A stretch of 64,000 nucleotides of DNA, taken from the NCBI RefSeq assembly GCF_049634645.1, contig NC_134714.1, forward strand, positions 37,142,501 to 37,206,500, written 5' to 3'. The position numbers were made by a program, and so were the translations under genes. Of this stretch, positions 33,130-45,095 are shown piece after piece. The notes beneath the pieces are model-generated. The model was given only the letters and a program-made list of their open reading frames with translations, had not been told where the DNA came from and did not search any database. Position 1 is the stretch's first letter, and every line of letters starts with the position of its first letter. The DNA comes from Pelodiscus sinensis (taxonomy: Eukaryota; Chordata; Testudines; Trionychidae).

Positions 33130-33383
33130 TCATTTTGCCCTATGGTAGGCAGTGGTAGCTGCTGGGTGACTCAGGGCTGTCAGGGCCTGGTTTATGTCAC
33201 AAGCCCTTTCCCTTCTGTCTGCAGCTTTAAGGGCTGCAGAGGAAGGGACGCTACAGAGTTGTGATGAGTGTGAACAGAGCAGCCAGCAAGGCACCTGTGG
33301 GATTTCCTGGAGGCTCCATATTTCAAAATAACTCTAGTTGCCCTGTCTACACAGGTACTATTTTGTAAAAGCTGTTTCAGAAT

Positions 33384-33413
33384 AGGCATTATTCCTCATA
33401 GAATGAGGTTTAC
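33384..33413 (-). repeat. conserved MITE core hairpin, upstream of Myb-like relic
   Basis: Plus strand AGGCATTATTCCTCATAG then AATGAGGTTTAC, 126 bp from the element's right end and about 255 bp upstream of the Myb-like ATG. Confidence 0.6.
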
Positions 33414-33542
33414 AGAAGTCGGAAGAAGCAGACAGTTTTTCAAGATTATTTCAAAAAATAACAGGCTGTGTAGATACCCCAAAGTTATTTAGGAATAATG
33501 TCCATTATTCTGAAATAACGCTGCTGTGTAAATATACCCTTA

Positions 33543-34157
33543 TTCTGTTACTACACATCTTACCTTAATTGGTAAGAACACATTCTATTACAGTCTTTGG
33601 CTGCTTTTGATCAGGTGCCAAGCTGTGACGTGGTTTACACTACGATCAGAAACAAGGAGCCTAATGCTTCTTGGCACTAATGTCTTTTTTACACCACGCT
33701 GCCGTTGTAAAATGGCCCTAATGCAAGCGTTTAATTAAGGATCCTTTATACTGCCAAAATGGTGTGAAGAACCAATAATCAAGACCAATATTTTTCCTAA
33801 TCAACTAATCAAGCCTTAAGATGAAAAGCTACTGCTAACAACTGTACCATCTAATCCTCAAATCTCACTTCAGCTCTTTGCAGGTTAGTAAAAGGGAAAC
33901 TGATTTAAAAGGCAATTTGTTGGAAAGGGAATGATGTGTTATATGTAGGCCTTCTCCAGTACTTTCTTTTTGTCAGAACTGAGTCCTAGCACCTCTAAGC
34001 GTGAAAATTTAAAGCCTCAGAATCTCAGACCTTGCTGCATCAATTACGAATGTAAAAAATTGCTTGAGCCCTGGCACTTTTCAGTACAAGTTAAGTACTG
34101 TCCTTCTCCTTACCGTAAGAGAGCTCTTTTAATGCTTCAGGCTTAGACAGATGACTT
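33543..34157. other. no recognisable feature
   Basis: Unassigned sequence. Confidence 0.45.
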
Positions 34158-34165
34158 TTCACCCA

Positions 34166-34447
34166 CAGGGGAGCTGACAGCCTTTCCAGCACCCTAGACA
34201 AGGTAGGAGGAGTGGCTCTATGATTCTCAAAAGGGCAGGGCCTCTGTGCCATGCTACACCATCCCAATCCCCGCCTTTGGAGCTACTCTGAGATTATTGC
34301 TCCAGCAGCAATTTAAAGGGCCCAGGACTCTGGACATCACCACTGTCATAATGGCACTGGTGGCAGCTGGAAGTCCTGGGTCCCTTTGAATCACTGAGCC
34401 CAGGGCCAACTGTGACCTTTGCCCCTCTCCCCCCATTGGTGGGCCTG
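34166..34447. mobile_element. probable non-autonomous hAT element
   Basis: Starts CAGGGGAGCTGACAGCC and ends TTGGTGGGCCTG. Flanking octamers ttcaccca and ctcaaaca agree at only five of eight positions. The interior has CAATTTAAAGGGCCCAGG, a word common in reptile hAT MITEs. Confidence 0.45.
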
Positions 34448-35489
34448 CTCAAACATTCACAATCATCTGGAGGTCAAACAACTTCCCTATCATGTGTGTG
34501 AATTGCCCGGGTCTTCCGAAACTAAAGATATTCTAACAGGGCTCCATATTAGGTATACCAGGACTTATGATACATAATAACAAAACCATTTCTACAAAAG
34601 GACTTGATCATGCAAGATGCTGAACACTTCCAGTGGGAATTGAGGATGCTCATCAGCTCATTTAACCCAAGAAAATATTCTTGTATAAAAAAAATAAAAA
34701 GAATTTGCCAGCACATTTGCTTCCAGGATTATCACAATAGCTTTTTCTTCTGTGGCATGATTCCTAGTCAAATTATGCAGTGATTATTCTATTTTGGTTG
34801 CTGCACTGAATATAGAGCTTAATTGCTCAAAGTGAAACACTTGGATATTGAATTCAGAAAAGCAAGAAAGAAGAGTCAATTTTGGCAGAGCCTCTCTTGC
34901 AGCAGTGAGAAACTAGGCTATCATTTTGGATTTCCAGCTTAGAGGGGGAAAAAAATCTGGTTCCTGCCTGGCTCACAACCAACAGAGACTGAATGCATTT
35001 AAGAGGTGATACTTCTCTTCACTCTCCTTAGGGAAGATGCTGCCTGTCTGAAATAAGTTAACTGTGTGGTAGTACTGATGGTATGTTCCTTAAATAACAC
35101 TCAGACTTGACCAAGGAGGAGTTGATTGGATAAATATTCTGTACTTCACAAAATAGTAAGGTGGCAATACTTCATGAATAGATGGATATCTGTTACACTG
35201 TGGCAGGAGACTGAACAATTTCCATTCATAAATGCCCCCAATGAATGAGACACAGGCAAAAGCCTAAATGAAGATGTTTTATTAGTAGAAGTCAGATCCT
35301 CAGCCCAGGACTGGATGGAAGCTCTTTAGAGAATTTGTTATTGGAATCTCCCATCTTAGCTGATGTATGAGAGTCACTTTGTTTCAGTGTGCTTTCTTGT
35401 GTAAATCCACATACTAAGGAGGAATCCACATTAGGCAAATATCTGCATGTAATTTTGTCACAGCCTATTTTCTTTGCTCATGCTTAAGG
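34448..35489. other. no recognisable feature
   Basis: Unassigned sequence. Confidence 0.45.
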
Positions 35490-36810
35490 TAGCATTTCTT
35501 CTGTTCTACTATTTTTGCTGGCTTTAACACAGATCAACAGGTCTGCTGCCATCCTGATATATCAAGAGTAGCAGCTTCCCATGTGTCCTGGTCAAATTGG
35601 CCAGATTTTAGGTGAGTTTTAAGAGAGCTATTTCATATACTTTTTTGTTGTATTTCCAGCATGTGCACTCTTGTTTTCAAACTGCCCATAAAATATAGTT
35701 TTGGGTAGTTGTGTATCATCATATCTGAGGACACCAGTCCAGCAAAGTTGTTTTGTATGGTTAGGGTGCTAGTCATACAGCATTGGTCTAGAACTTCAGT
35801 GTCTGGTGTCCTGTCTGACAGCTTGAAGCAACTCAATTTTGTCTCAAGTGCCTGCAACAGTGTCTACCAATAGTAACAAAATAGAGCACAGGTAGAACTT
35901 GCTTATATATAGGCTGCCTCATTTCATTGTCAATCCAGGCATTATTAGATGAAGTGCCAAGATAGGCATTTTTTTCTACCTCATTAAGTATTGTGTCAAT
36001 TGCAATTTCAGTGGTAGAGTACATTTTTCCGAGAGAAAGCTGGTAAAGCACTTCAGTTTACTTGAGGCTGATAAAGAGTTCAAACTGATTTGCCAATCTC
36101 TAGAAAGAGTCAGTTGACTTCTGCATGTCTTTGATGGTATATCTTACAAGTGGAGAGTCATCAATGAAAAGGACTTTCCTAACAAGAAAGCTGATCACCT
36201 CAGTGCAAGCACAAAGATGCTGGAGACTGAAGATGTTGCCACCTGTAAGGAGTTGAATATAAATATGCTTGTCACAATCCTCAAAGAATCTATCAGCATA
36301 GCACCAAAAAGAATGATAAATAGTGTAAGTGTGAGCATATGACCCTGCATTATACCATTGATGATAATGTGAAGCTTTGATGAAGCACTGTTTTCCAGCA
36401 CTCATCAATATGGAATGAGTGGACAATGGCGATAAAAATGTGTGGCCACTCAACTCTGTAAAAGATCTGCCAGAGAGCCGCACAACTAATAGTTCATCCA
36501 AATATCATATACAGAGATAATGGTTTCATTCCATGCACTTATCCTATATTTGGCGGGTAGCAAAAATCATATCCACTGTTCATTATCCTTCATGATAGCT
36601 ACACTGGTCCTCTGAAATGATGTTATTGGTGATGGAGAGTCTATTGAGTAAAACACCTGCAAATTCTTCTTAGCATTGGAAAGAAGTTAGATACAAAATA
36701 GTCTGACAGTTATTCTGGTAATAGAAATGTAGCCGTGTTAGTCTAGTGTAACTGAAGCAAAATACAGGACTATGTAGCACTTTAAAGACTAACAAGATGG
36801 TTTATTAGAT

Positions 36811-36847
36811 GATGAGCTTTCGTGGGCCAGACCCACTTCCTCAGATC
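36811..36847 (-). ncRNA. hammerhead-like motif, left arm
   Basis: Identical to the minus-strand motif at 1227-1263: GAT, CTGAGGA, A, GTGGG/CCCAC stem, GAAA, GCTC, ATC. Confidence 0.4.
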
Positions 36848-37061
36848 AAATAGTGGAAGAAAATAGTCACAACCATATATACCAAAGGATACAATTTTAA
36901 AAAAATGAACACACATGAAAAGGACAAATTAAATTTCAGAACATACACCCCCCCCATCCCGCTTCTGTTCTGAAATTTGATTTGTCCTTTTCATGTGTGT
37001 TCATTTTTTTAAAATTGTATCCTTTGGTATATATGGTTGTGACTATTTTCTTCCACTATTT

Positions 37062-37098
37062 GATCTGAGGAAGTGAGTCTGGCCCACGAAAGCTCATC
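37062..37098 (+). ncRNA. hammerhead-like motif, right arm
   Basis: As the left arm but GTGAG for GTGGG, which puts one mismatch in stem II. Confidence 0.35.
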
Positions 37099-38770
37099 AT
37101 CTAATAAACCATCTTGTTAGTCTTTAAAGTGCTACATAGTCCTATATTTTGCTTCAGTTATTCTAGAGTTTGTGTATATCCTTGTATTCTTAAGGCATTG
37201 TCTCCTGCTCCCAATGATGTGGAAAAGCTGAATGAGCACTCAAGACATGTAATAATTACCACAGTTCTGACTCCCCTCCAAGCTAGTTGCCTTTCCTCAT
37301 GACAAATGTTTTGATGGAGCCTATGTCTCAATAATATTTGGCTATGATGAGTTAGTTATGTTTTGGGAACTGTGGTATTCCATCAATAGCAGAGTCCAAA
37401 ATAGTAGATGGATGATCAATTAGAGTGCTAAAGCATTCAGCCCAATGACTGTGGATGGTCTTATGTATGTGTAGCCTATGGCCATCTGTACTATGGAAGG
37501 GAATATTACCATTAGATATGAGACCAAAAGCCATTTTCAAAAGATGATGAAGACATTCAAAGTCTTTTTGGTCTGCATCCTGTTGGATATTTTCTGTATG
37601 GGCATCCACCAACCTCTCACTGTCCAGAGTTTGGACCAGATTGTTTGCTTAATACTACAACAGGCAACTTTCTTGGTCTTGTCAGATAAATATGCTTTAT
37701 GTGGCACCTTGAAAGAGTCAGCTATGTGCTTCATCTCTGAATTGTTTTTATTAAACTAAAACCTAGCATGTCAGTGGCAGAACTGAGGTTATATTGTGAA
37801 GCTGGCTTCATTCAACCTCAAAAATCCATTACCAGGCAGTCTGATGATGGAAAAGCCTCTTAAAACATTTACTGCAGTTTTGTTTATCTAGGAGCATGAG
37901 CTTCTGAACTTTACGTTTCTTTGCATTTTTGGCTCACTGCTGATGTTTCTTGGAACAGATAGCTACCTGTGTTTTGTTCCACACAAGTCTAAGATCAGAC
38001 TAACAGACAGTCTCATCTTTATAGACACAGTTATGTCCTGTAAATGAGCTGGAGCAGTCTGATGTGTCTATTGATGCCAATGGTAGGCACAAAGATGCAT
38101 CCATGTTGTTTTAAATTTCTTCACTTGCTGCAGTACAATCTTGCTAATGGCTGATCCATTGGCAGGAAAAATGGTAAGAAGAGCCCAATTGTGGTTCTCA
38201 CTGCCCATGCCATGATGGTCCAATGACCTTTTTCCTGCTATATGACTATGGCTGGCCTTGGTGTTAACACCTCCATGGATTATAAATTTGTCATTAAGTG
38301 GATTTGATCTAATGACACCCTTCTGTGTCTTCATACATTTCTCTTTTTAGTCTCTGTGGAGTTTGTGAAATTGGGAACAAAGGCACTGATGAGTATAAAG
38401 AATCTTCCAGACAGATTAATATGCAGAATCATAAGTCTCTCATTGATCCCTTTTGGTAGAAAATCCAGCTTCTGTGAGATGGAGGTTTGAATGGCAAATC
38501 CAATACGTGACTGGTATCTTCTGGCAACAGAGAAGATGATTCAACAGAAGACATATCTGGCAGTTACCTCTTCAAGCTGAGATTGATTAATGAAGCAAGT
38601 TTTGCTAAGAACAGCAATGTTAATGTCATATTTCTTCTGTTTGATTGGTGATGGCAGTCCTTCACTCTGCTCGGTTGTCAGTGTCCAGAAACATCTTGTC
38701 TTGTGGAATGCCAATACTGATGGTGCATTTTACACAGATTAGATTATTTGTATTTCAGCTGCAGCATTGG

Positions 38771-39605
38771 ATGATCACCCAGCTGTGGTGAGTCAGTAGG
38801 CCAGGAAATGGAGCAGGTGTTAAGGGATCCTTTTCTCCCCTTTTCCCAGATTGGGGAGAATTGTGCTGCCCCATCATGCATGCCAGTTTGTGACTAGGGG
38901 TTCCCAACAGTATCCTCTGTCTGTTCTCATTGCCACTCCCCCACCACTTCAGGACTTGACATCTGAGAGACAAACCTGCACATTGTGTGAATTTAGGTGG
39001 GAAGGATTTGTGCCTCAGAAGATCTCACTCTCTCGCCCTGGACAGAGAAATGCCCCCCTGCTACAAGCAGAGTGAATGGCATCAGTCCAGCTTTTTAACC
39101 TATATGTAGGAAAACAGCTTCTGTAGTAGGAGACTAACTGGGGTTGAGAATGAGAGAGATTCAAACAAGTGGCAAGAAGTAAGCTCTCATCCTCACTGCC
39201 TCAAACATTTACCTTTAATTGTCCACACCTTTATTTAACTGAACAAAATGTATGGTACACCTTCAATATCCATCAGGTCCCAGCCTAATTCATATTTAAT
39301 CACCCATCTCCACAGTTCCCCTTATTATCAAGTATAGTAATAATGAAAAGCACAGAAGTGATACTGCTGCATTTAGCGATACCACAGAATGGTAACACAT
39401 GGGATAGAAGTACTCTCTATGCTGGTCACTTGGTACATTAAAACTGGACCAGCCAATTGGAGACTGAGGCAAATCTGATGGTGGTGCAAATTTGACATAG
39501 TTCATTGAAGCCAGGAAGCCATGACAATTTGCCTCACCTACGAACTTACCCACTACCTACAGCTAGCAAGGAGATTGTACCTTCTTTTCACTGCAGGCCA
39601 CACTT
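38771..39605. other. possible 5' leader of the RTE-like LINE, otherwise unassigned
   Basis: 38771-39000 may be LINE 5' sequence, as it directly precedes the endonuclease region on the minus strand; no motif proves it. Confidence 0.3.
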
Positions 39606-39865
39606 AGAATACTAGGACTGGAAGGGACCGCGAGAAGTCATCAAGTCCAGTTTTTCCTAATGTCCAACCTAAACCTCCCTTGCTGCAGTTTAAGACCATT
39701 GCTTCTTGTTCTATCCTCAGAAGCCAAGATGAATAAGTTTTCTCCCTGCTCCTTATCACACCCTTTTAGATACCTGAAAACTGCTATCATACCGCCCCCT
39801 CAATCTTCTTTTTTCTAGACTAAACAAACCCAGTTCTTTCAGCCTTCCTTACATTTATAGTATAC
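39606..39865 (-). mobile_element. CR1 LINE 3' fragment
   Basis: ACTAGGACTGGAAGGGACC (inverse of the CR1 3' end), then CCTAATGTCCAACCTAAACC and GATACCTGAAAACTGCTATC, as in the CR1 copy at 6.1-7.2 kb read in reverse. A deletion joins the first two blocks. Confidence 0.88.
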
Positions 39866-39959
39866 AGGCCAAGAATAAAACCAACACCTAGACAACAACA
39901 GCAAATGTGGTTCTGATCATGGCAATCCCTCTGTTCAGCCTCAAAGGTGTCTGGGAGCC

Positions 39960-40640
39960 TATCATCATGAGCTCCAGTCTGTTGACTAAAGAGACAACTT
40001 CCATCTTTTAGTCCTCATTTACAAAGCTCGCCATGGGTTTGTGCTAAAAGACTTGAGGAGACATCCTATTCTGGCTGAGCATCCATCCCATAAGAACTAT
40101 GTTCCACTAGAACCATAGGTCCCAACTCCATGGGTGGTTCAGGACTAGAGCACCCATGGAAAAAAAATGGTGTGTGCTGAACAGGTACTGGCAGCCTCCC
40201 TGATCAGTTCTTTCTCCTATCCAGAGGACTTCCCACCAGTTGCCCCACTGATTGGTGCCTTTCCCTCCTTCCCAGGGCCTTCCACTTGCCACACTTATTC
40301 AGCAGTGTGTAGGAGACAGAGGGGGTGGAGACACAGGTGGGAAGAGTGAGGGTAGGGTCAACTTGGGAAAGGAGGCTGAGTGAAGAGGGAAGAGGTGGGG
40401 TGGGGAATTCAGGGAAGTTGATGTGTGAGTAGGGCTTGGGGCACGGTATGTATTGAGCAAACCCTTCACTTTAGGAAGTCTCTGAATATAACAATGGAAA
40501 TGCACCCCTCTAAGATGAAATATATGTATAGGAAAGAGTTGTTTGTGCAGGCAGCTCAGGACTCTGGAACTTACTCCAAGAAGAAATCAGACAACCATGA
40601 GCCTCAGCCCTTTCACAGCAATGCAAGACCCAGGGGACAA
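39960..40640 (+). mobile_element. possible L2-type LINE fragment interrupted by a hAT-like element
   Basis: Around 40005-40110 the plus strand reads like the L2 ORF2 C-terminus (LIYKARHGFVLKDL). Sequence after 40446 may be its continuation. Weak. Confidence 0.35.
40119..40445 (+). mobile_element. partial hAT-like repeat
   Basis: CATAGGTCCCAACTCCATGG … CTAGAGCACCCATGGAAAAA resembles the left half of a common reptile hAT MITE (CATAGGCGCCGACTCCGTGG). The right inverted end is missing. Confidence 0.45.
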
Positions 40641-40659
40641 GGTGCTAACTTGTGAGCAC

Positions 40660-43069
40660 TGAGAAAAAGTGCAGAGAAAGGGAGAGAATGGAGGAAGCAT
40701 ACAGCAGAGAAAAGAAAAAAAGAGGTACATGAGAGAGGCTGAAGTAAAACCATGGAAAGAGGAATGAAATAGCAAGTATTGGTGCATCAAAGGGAATAAC
40801 AACATTTAGGTATAAAGTGTTATAGCGGTGGTTCTCAAATAGTTCTGATTTAGCATATGCTCAAAACAGAACAAGTTAATGCCTTGTTTTACAGTGGTCA
40901 TGTGACCTCTTAAATCATGTTATCTACAGATCTGATTTCGCTTTAAATCTCCAAACTTTAGGTCCCCCCCCCCAAAAAAAAGATACAAATCTTTTAATAT
41001 ATTTTATGGATCTTATCAACATTGCATAAAACAAAAATCCTTAAGATGCTGAAAAATAAATGAAGAAATTGCCTCAGCTTTATGCTGGAGGAAACAATTA
41101 ATTTGAAGTGCTATGGTTCTTAATAAGCAGATTCATCTTTTGTGTCATTAAAGCAAATGTAACTGAGATTGAGGTTTTACTGTTTGCTTCTTAATTAGAA
41201 TGAAAGTCACACATATTGGGAAAGTTAAATTAACATGTTATCAGAAATGCAGTGTCAGGAGAGTTTCACATTATGCTGCCTTCAAAGTTGTGGGGTTATC
41301 TTGGGATAAATTAATGATAAAAAGCTAGGACACAAAATTGTGCTCACTCTTCATGTCATTCTGCTGGAAAAAGAAAGCTGCAGGACATAGACTTAGCTAG
41401 GACATTCTCTTTCCACTTTTTGCTCACTGCCAAGTCTAATAGACCATAATTTTATTGATAAATTCCACAAATTCCATAGAGGCTAGGGAGTTGTGCCCTA
41501 ATTCTTCAGTTATTTTTTTTAATTATTTGTTATTACAGGTAGCTTTGCTATGTTGCATTTACTTGGGTGCTAGGGAACAAAAACAGGAAGAATGTGGCAA
41601 TTGTGGGTTTTTTATTCTTAAATTCAGTTACTTAGAAAAATGGAAGAACAGCAATCCTGGAAACTCCACTTAGCCCATAGATTGGGTACAGTCACTGTGC
41701 AAATACACCCCCGCTACCCATAATCGTACAGGGGATCCAAGTATAATGTCAAAACATGTGACTGCTCGGAGATCCACACCAGGTAAAATATGCAGCAGAA
41801 AGGAAAAGAACAGTTGTACACCATCTCCAGTCCCCCAAATTGAACAGTAAAGGTGGACTTGATGACAAAATATAATGCATATATTTAGTATTCAAATAAT
41901 CCCATGTAGAAATAATTGGACATTTCCTATGTTGGTATTTTCAAGCTTTGAGGATACATTCAAACTTTTCAGTTCTGAAATTACCTCTGTTACATTACAG
42001 ACGCCTGATCACCTTCAGTCAAACAGGTCAGTCTCCTCTCCCCCCCCCCCCCCCCCACACACACACCTTACCCAGCTCAACTGTTGACCTTCTTATTTTG
42101 TAACTAAGAGAAAACACACATAAGCTGCTTTATGTGTGTCCCATATCAATTAGATTAGTTTAAAGTTTAGAAAACAGGGAGTTCTTTCAATAAAAAATAT
42201 GAAACAAATTCTTTTCAATATAATTAGCAATGGTCTCTGGGAGGCAGTTAATGGGCACATTTATGCTGCAAATACTCATTTGATATATTTGAGGAAATCA
42301 TCCATTTGTCCTTAAGTGATGTGGGAGACTTTTTTGGGGGGGCGGGTTGCAGATTAATGTTTTTTGTGGCCTGAAATAATCATTAAACAATCTCATTATC
42401 TCAGTTTGAATGAAAAAGCAATGATGCAGAAGCAGCAAATTTCAGCATACAGATGGTGTATTCGCTTGCATCCAGTATAATTGTAATCATTGTGCTTATT
42501 TTTATACAGGCTTTGAGGCTGAACTTACAAATGCTGCATTATTTTTCCTGTACTGTAGTCTATAGCCTTGGATTTTCTGCCAAACTTCTTCAAAGATACC
42601 AATGAGTAACAAGAGTCCTGTAGTGATCACTCCACTGTGGACACTAATGGAGCTAACAGTTGAACACATTTTTGCAGAAATACAATGCTTAGCGATCTTC
42701 ATCTTTGCAAACTTTAACTGATCACTCATCACAAGAGCTCAATGTAGCAGTTACTTTGTTATCCCCAAATCCTGAAAAGGGGAAACAGGGAAGTGAATGT
42801 AATTACCCAAAATTAGTTGCAATCCTTTAGACAGGTGGAGCCAGCCAGAGCCAGGGATGCATTCAATATCTAGGAGTTCCTTTCCATCAATACAAATACA
42901 GAACTTGGAGGCCCCACTCAGTAACCTGGGAAAATTAGCCCCCATCCCTGGGTGTCTGAGAGGCAATAGTTTACCACTCACAAGCACAGATTCTGAACAT
43001 AGAAAACAGACTTTTATATCAAAAGGAGGGAAATAATTTGGACTTAAAGTGAGAAACCACCTCAAACAG
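40660..43069. other. no gene; C-run with CA repeat at 42039-42066
   Basis: Unassigned except for a run of about 16 C followed by (CA)n. Frames here are short and unlike known proteins. Confidence 0.45.
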
Positions 43070-44010
43070 GGTTCATAAACATAAATGATGAGTAAAAGAC
43101 CAACTTACTTGGGGCATAGGGAAATGTCCTTTTCTTCTCCAGTTCTTTACTCCAGCAAACCTGCCCCTTCTTTGCACTTCACTCACAAATGCTGTTCTTG
43201 GACAGTGCAGACCCAGAGTTTACCTCCCACCCTGGTAAGGGGGTAAAGTGGCAGCTTAAGCAGCCAAAGGAGTGAGTGCTTGTCAATCTCATTGTGCCTG
43301 TTTGCCTCTGCCCTGCTGGCCACTTGTTGCACCTGTCTGCCACTGCCCTGCAGGCTGATAGTCACTAACCCATTTGCCTCTCTTCTGGGTTCCCTGAACA
43401 TCAGTGTCTTAGTAATTTTTCATCTCTTTCAGATTGGACAGAAAACACTGTCCCATCTCAAGTGAGTTCAGCTCCCAGTGATTTTAACTCTTAGCAGGCA
43501 GTTCTCCAACAACTGGTTTCAGCTCTGATTTAGCTGCAATTAAAAGAACAAAAGAGGCTACTACTGAAGCCTATTCAGTTATATTCTTTGAGCAGAAGGG
43601 AAGAACAGGTCAAACTCGTCTAGAGAGTACCTCTGTGGAGGGTACATAGCTTCCTGACCAGAATACCTGTCCCAACCCTTCTTACTCTGACATTCAAGTT
43701 CCTACTTTAAAACATTTTTTTTAATGGAGATGCCCCTCGCTTTATTTGGGACAAGTTAAACACAGTCCTGCTTCTCTGTATTCACACAATAATTACAACA
43801 TTGGTAACCATATTTCACTACCTCTGCACTCAGTACTAACATTACTTGTGATCCAAAACCATCCATATTCATTAAAATGAGCAAGACACAGTCCCATCTG
43901 ATAAATATCTAGAAAATCTAAGCAAAGCAGGGACAAACTTTATTTATATAAACACACTGAAGTCTCTCCCCACTCCCAGCTAGTTTTTGGTATTCTACTT
44001 TTCAGTTTGT
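43070..44010 (-). mobile_element. possible LTR-retroelement remnant
   Basis: Base composition and words such as CAAACTTTATTTATATAAAC (inverse poly(A)-signal region) and GAGCAAGACACAGTCCCATC suggest an old LTR on the minus strand. No ends or duplication found. Confidence 0.3.
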
Positions 44011-44269
44011 TTTTTTCCTTTTTTAAACTACTCCCCACCTCGCTAGTCTTTTGCAACAAAATAGAAGAAGGGTGGACACAGACACTAAAAACAGAAAATC
44101 AAGAGGTGGGGAGAAATCACGACAACCAACCATGCAAAAAAGTTGGAGAGAAAACTGTCAAAAATAAATCGATTTGTGACAAATTTTGAATAAATGGCAA
44201 TACTAACTTTAGAAACCTCTAGAGCAAATAATTTTGAAATTTTAAAATTATTTCCTGTTTCTCAGCCAG

Positions 44270-44412
44270 CTCTGCCTGAGGACTTGGGCAAGCCATGTTC
44301 CCTTTCCAGCTCTCCTTTCCTGTCCGTAATATGAAGGTAACAATGTGTTGCTTCCTTATAAAGTGGTTTTAGATCTGAGAGAGAAAAACACTAATTATTA
44401 TTATTATTCAAA
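44270..44412 (+). mobile_element. MIR-type SINE relic
   Basis: GACTTGGGCAAGCCATGTTC, a pyrimidine-rich block, GTCCGTAATATGAAGGTAAC, and a terminal (ATT)n: the order of MIR core and 3' region. Confidence 0.65.
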
Positions 44413-44934
44413 AATGGGAAAAATGAGAGAAAAGGATCATGATCAAAATCTTTTCCACAAAAAGAAAACTGCCCAGTTAAATGCACAGTACAGCTTCAAA
44501 ATGTGGCAAAGGACAACAAGATAAGACAGGAACATTTCTAGCTGCTGGAAATGCCAAAAAAAGAAATCTCTGAAGCTAGATATGGACAGAGATATATATA
44601 CAGACACAGGAATGAAACATCTTAAACCCTCATTTTTATTAATGTTGTGCCCAGGCTCTAACGTACAGAGAATTTGAATGCCCAATGTCAGAAAAATAGT
44701 GTCCCATCATAGAATTCTTCTATAAACACAGGAGATGATGACTAAGCTTCTTAGTTTCAAAGGGCTGCTGCTTAGAAAGAGACAGACTGGTGATGAAGTC
44801 ATCAACCATCTAATATAATTAAGCAGCGCATGCAAAAACACATGGAAAATATAACTTACTTAAGAGGAAATGTATTTAGTTAATTCAAAAACTATTTTCT
44901 TTTCTGGAAGGATAGAGCCAACTAGTTTAGGCCT
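44413..44934. other. no recognisable feature
   Basis: Unassigned sequence. Confidence 0.45.
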
Positions 44935-45095
44935 CTTTATATTTAAATATTTTTCCCCGCCTTTCTATTTAAAATATTCAAGGCGGGTTACAAGAACCAA
45001 AAAAAAAAAAAAAAATACAAATATATATAAAAATTTAAAATATGAGAATTTAAAAGATGAGACCTCAGAGAGACATAACCAGCTAAAAACATATA

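Larger units (their letters stand above)
30519..33539 (-). mobile_element. PIF/Harbinger element with both gene relics and an inserted LTR
   Basis: Ends GGGTACACCTACACTGCA and (inverse) AGGGTATATTTACACAGCA, with TTA at 30516-30518 and 33540-33542. The transposase relic is on the plus strand and the Myb-like relic on the minus strand, convergent, the mirror image of the 7976-10594 element. A 647-bp LTR was inserted later. Without it the element is about 2.4 kb. Confidence 0.85.
36717..37154. mobile_element. second Penelope-like inverted dimer (foldback)
   Basis: Two arms of about 200 bp, reverse complements with few mismatches, meet at a C-rich spacer near 36946-36960. Arm sequence matches the Penelope 3' UTR at 60.6-60.8 kb (AAATTTGATTTGTC, TTTGGTATATATGG). 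Both 3' ends face outward; the right arm is about 30 bases shorter. Direct repeat cagttattct at 36707-36716 and 37155-37164; its first six bases also belong to the element's own end, so the true duplication may be shorter. Confidence 0.85.
35520..38700 (-). pseudogene. endonuclease/reverse transcriptase relic of RTE-like LINE
   Basis: Reading down the minus strand: the endonuclease start (about 38580-38690, LSKTCFINQSQLEEV), LPKGINERLMILHINLSG (about 38400-38460), DKFIIHGGVNTKAS … KTTWMHLCAYHWHQ (38068-38334, the GDFNAR and TWxHP…HxxIDY blocks with the key Asp and Asn altered), HWAECFSTLIDHPST (about 37370-37450), the RT block NGIMQGHMLTLTLFIILF and VLFIDDSPLV in place of FADDCAL (36100-36400), NAYLGTSSNNAWIDNEM (about 35900-35960) and RTPDTEVLDQCCM (about 35770-35810). 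Many stops, frameshifts and catalytic changes show a long-dead copy. Clade assignment within RTE-like LINEs is tentative. Confidence 0.75.
35490..38770 (-). mobile_element. decayed RTE-like LINE, near full length, split by a Penelope foldback
   Basis: Minus-strand fragments occur in the correct order for a non-LTR element with an apurinic-type endonuclease followed by reverse transcriptase, of the family often misannotated as craniofacial development protein 2-like. No poly(A) or target duplication could be fixed. A Penelope inverted dimer lies at 36717-37154 within the RT region. Confidence 0.75.
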
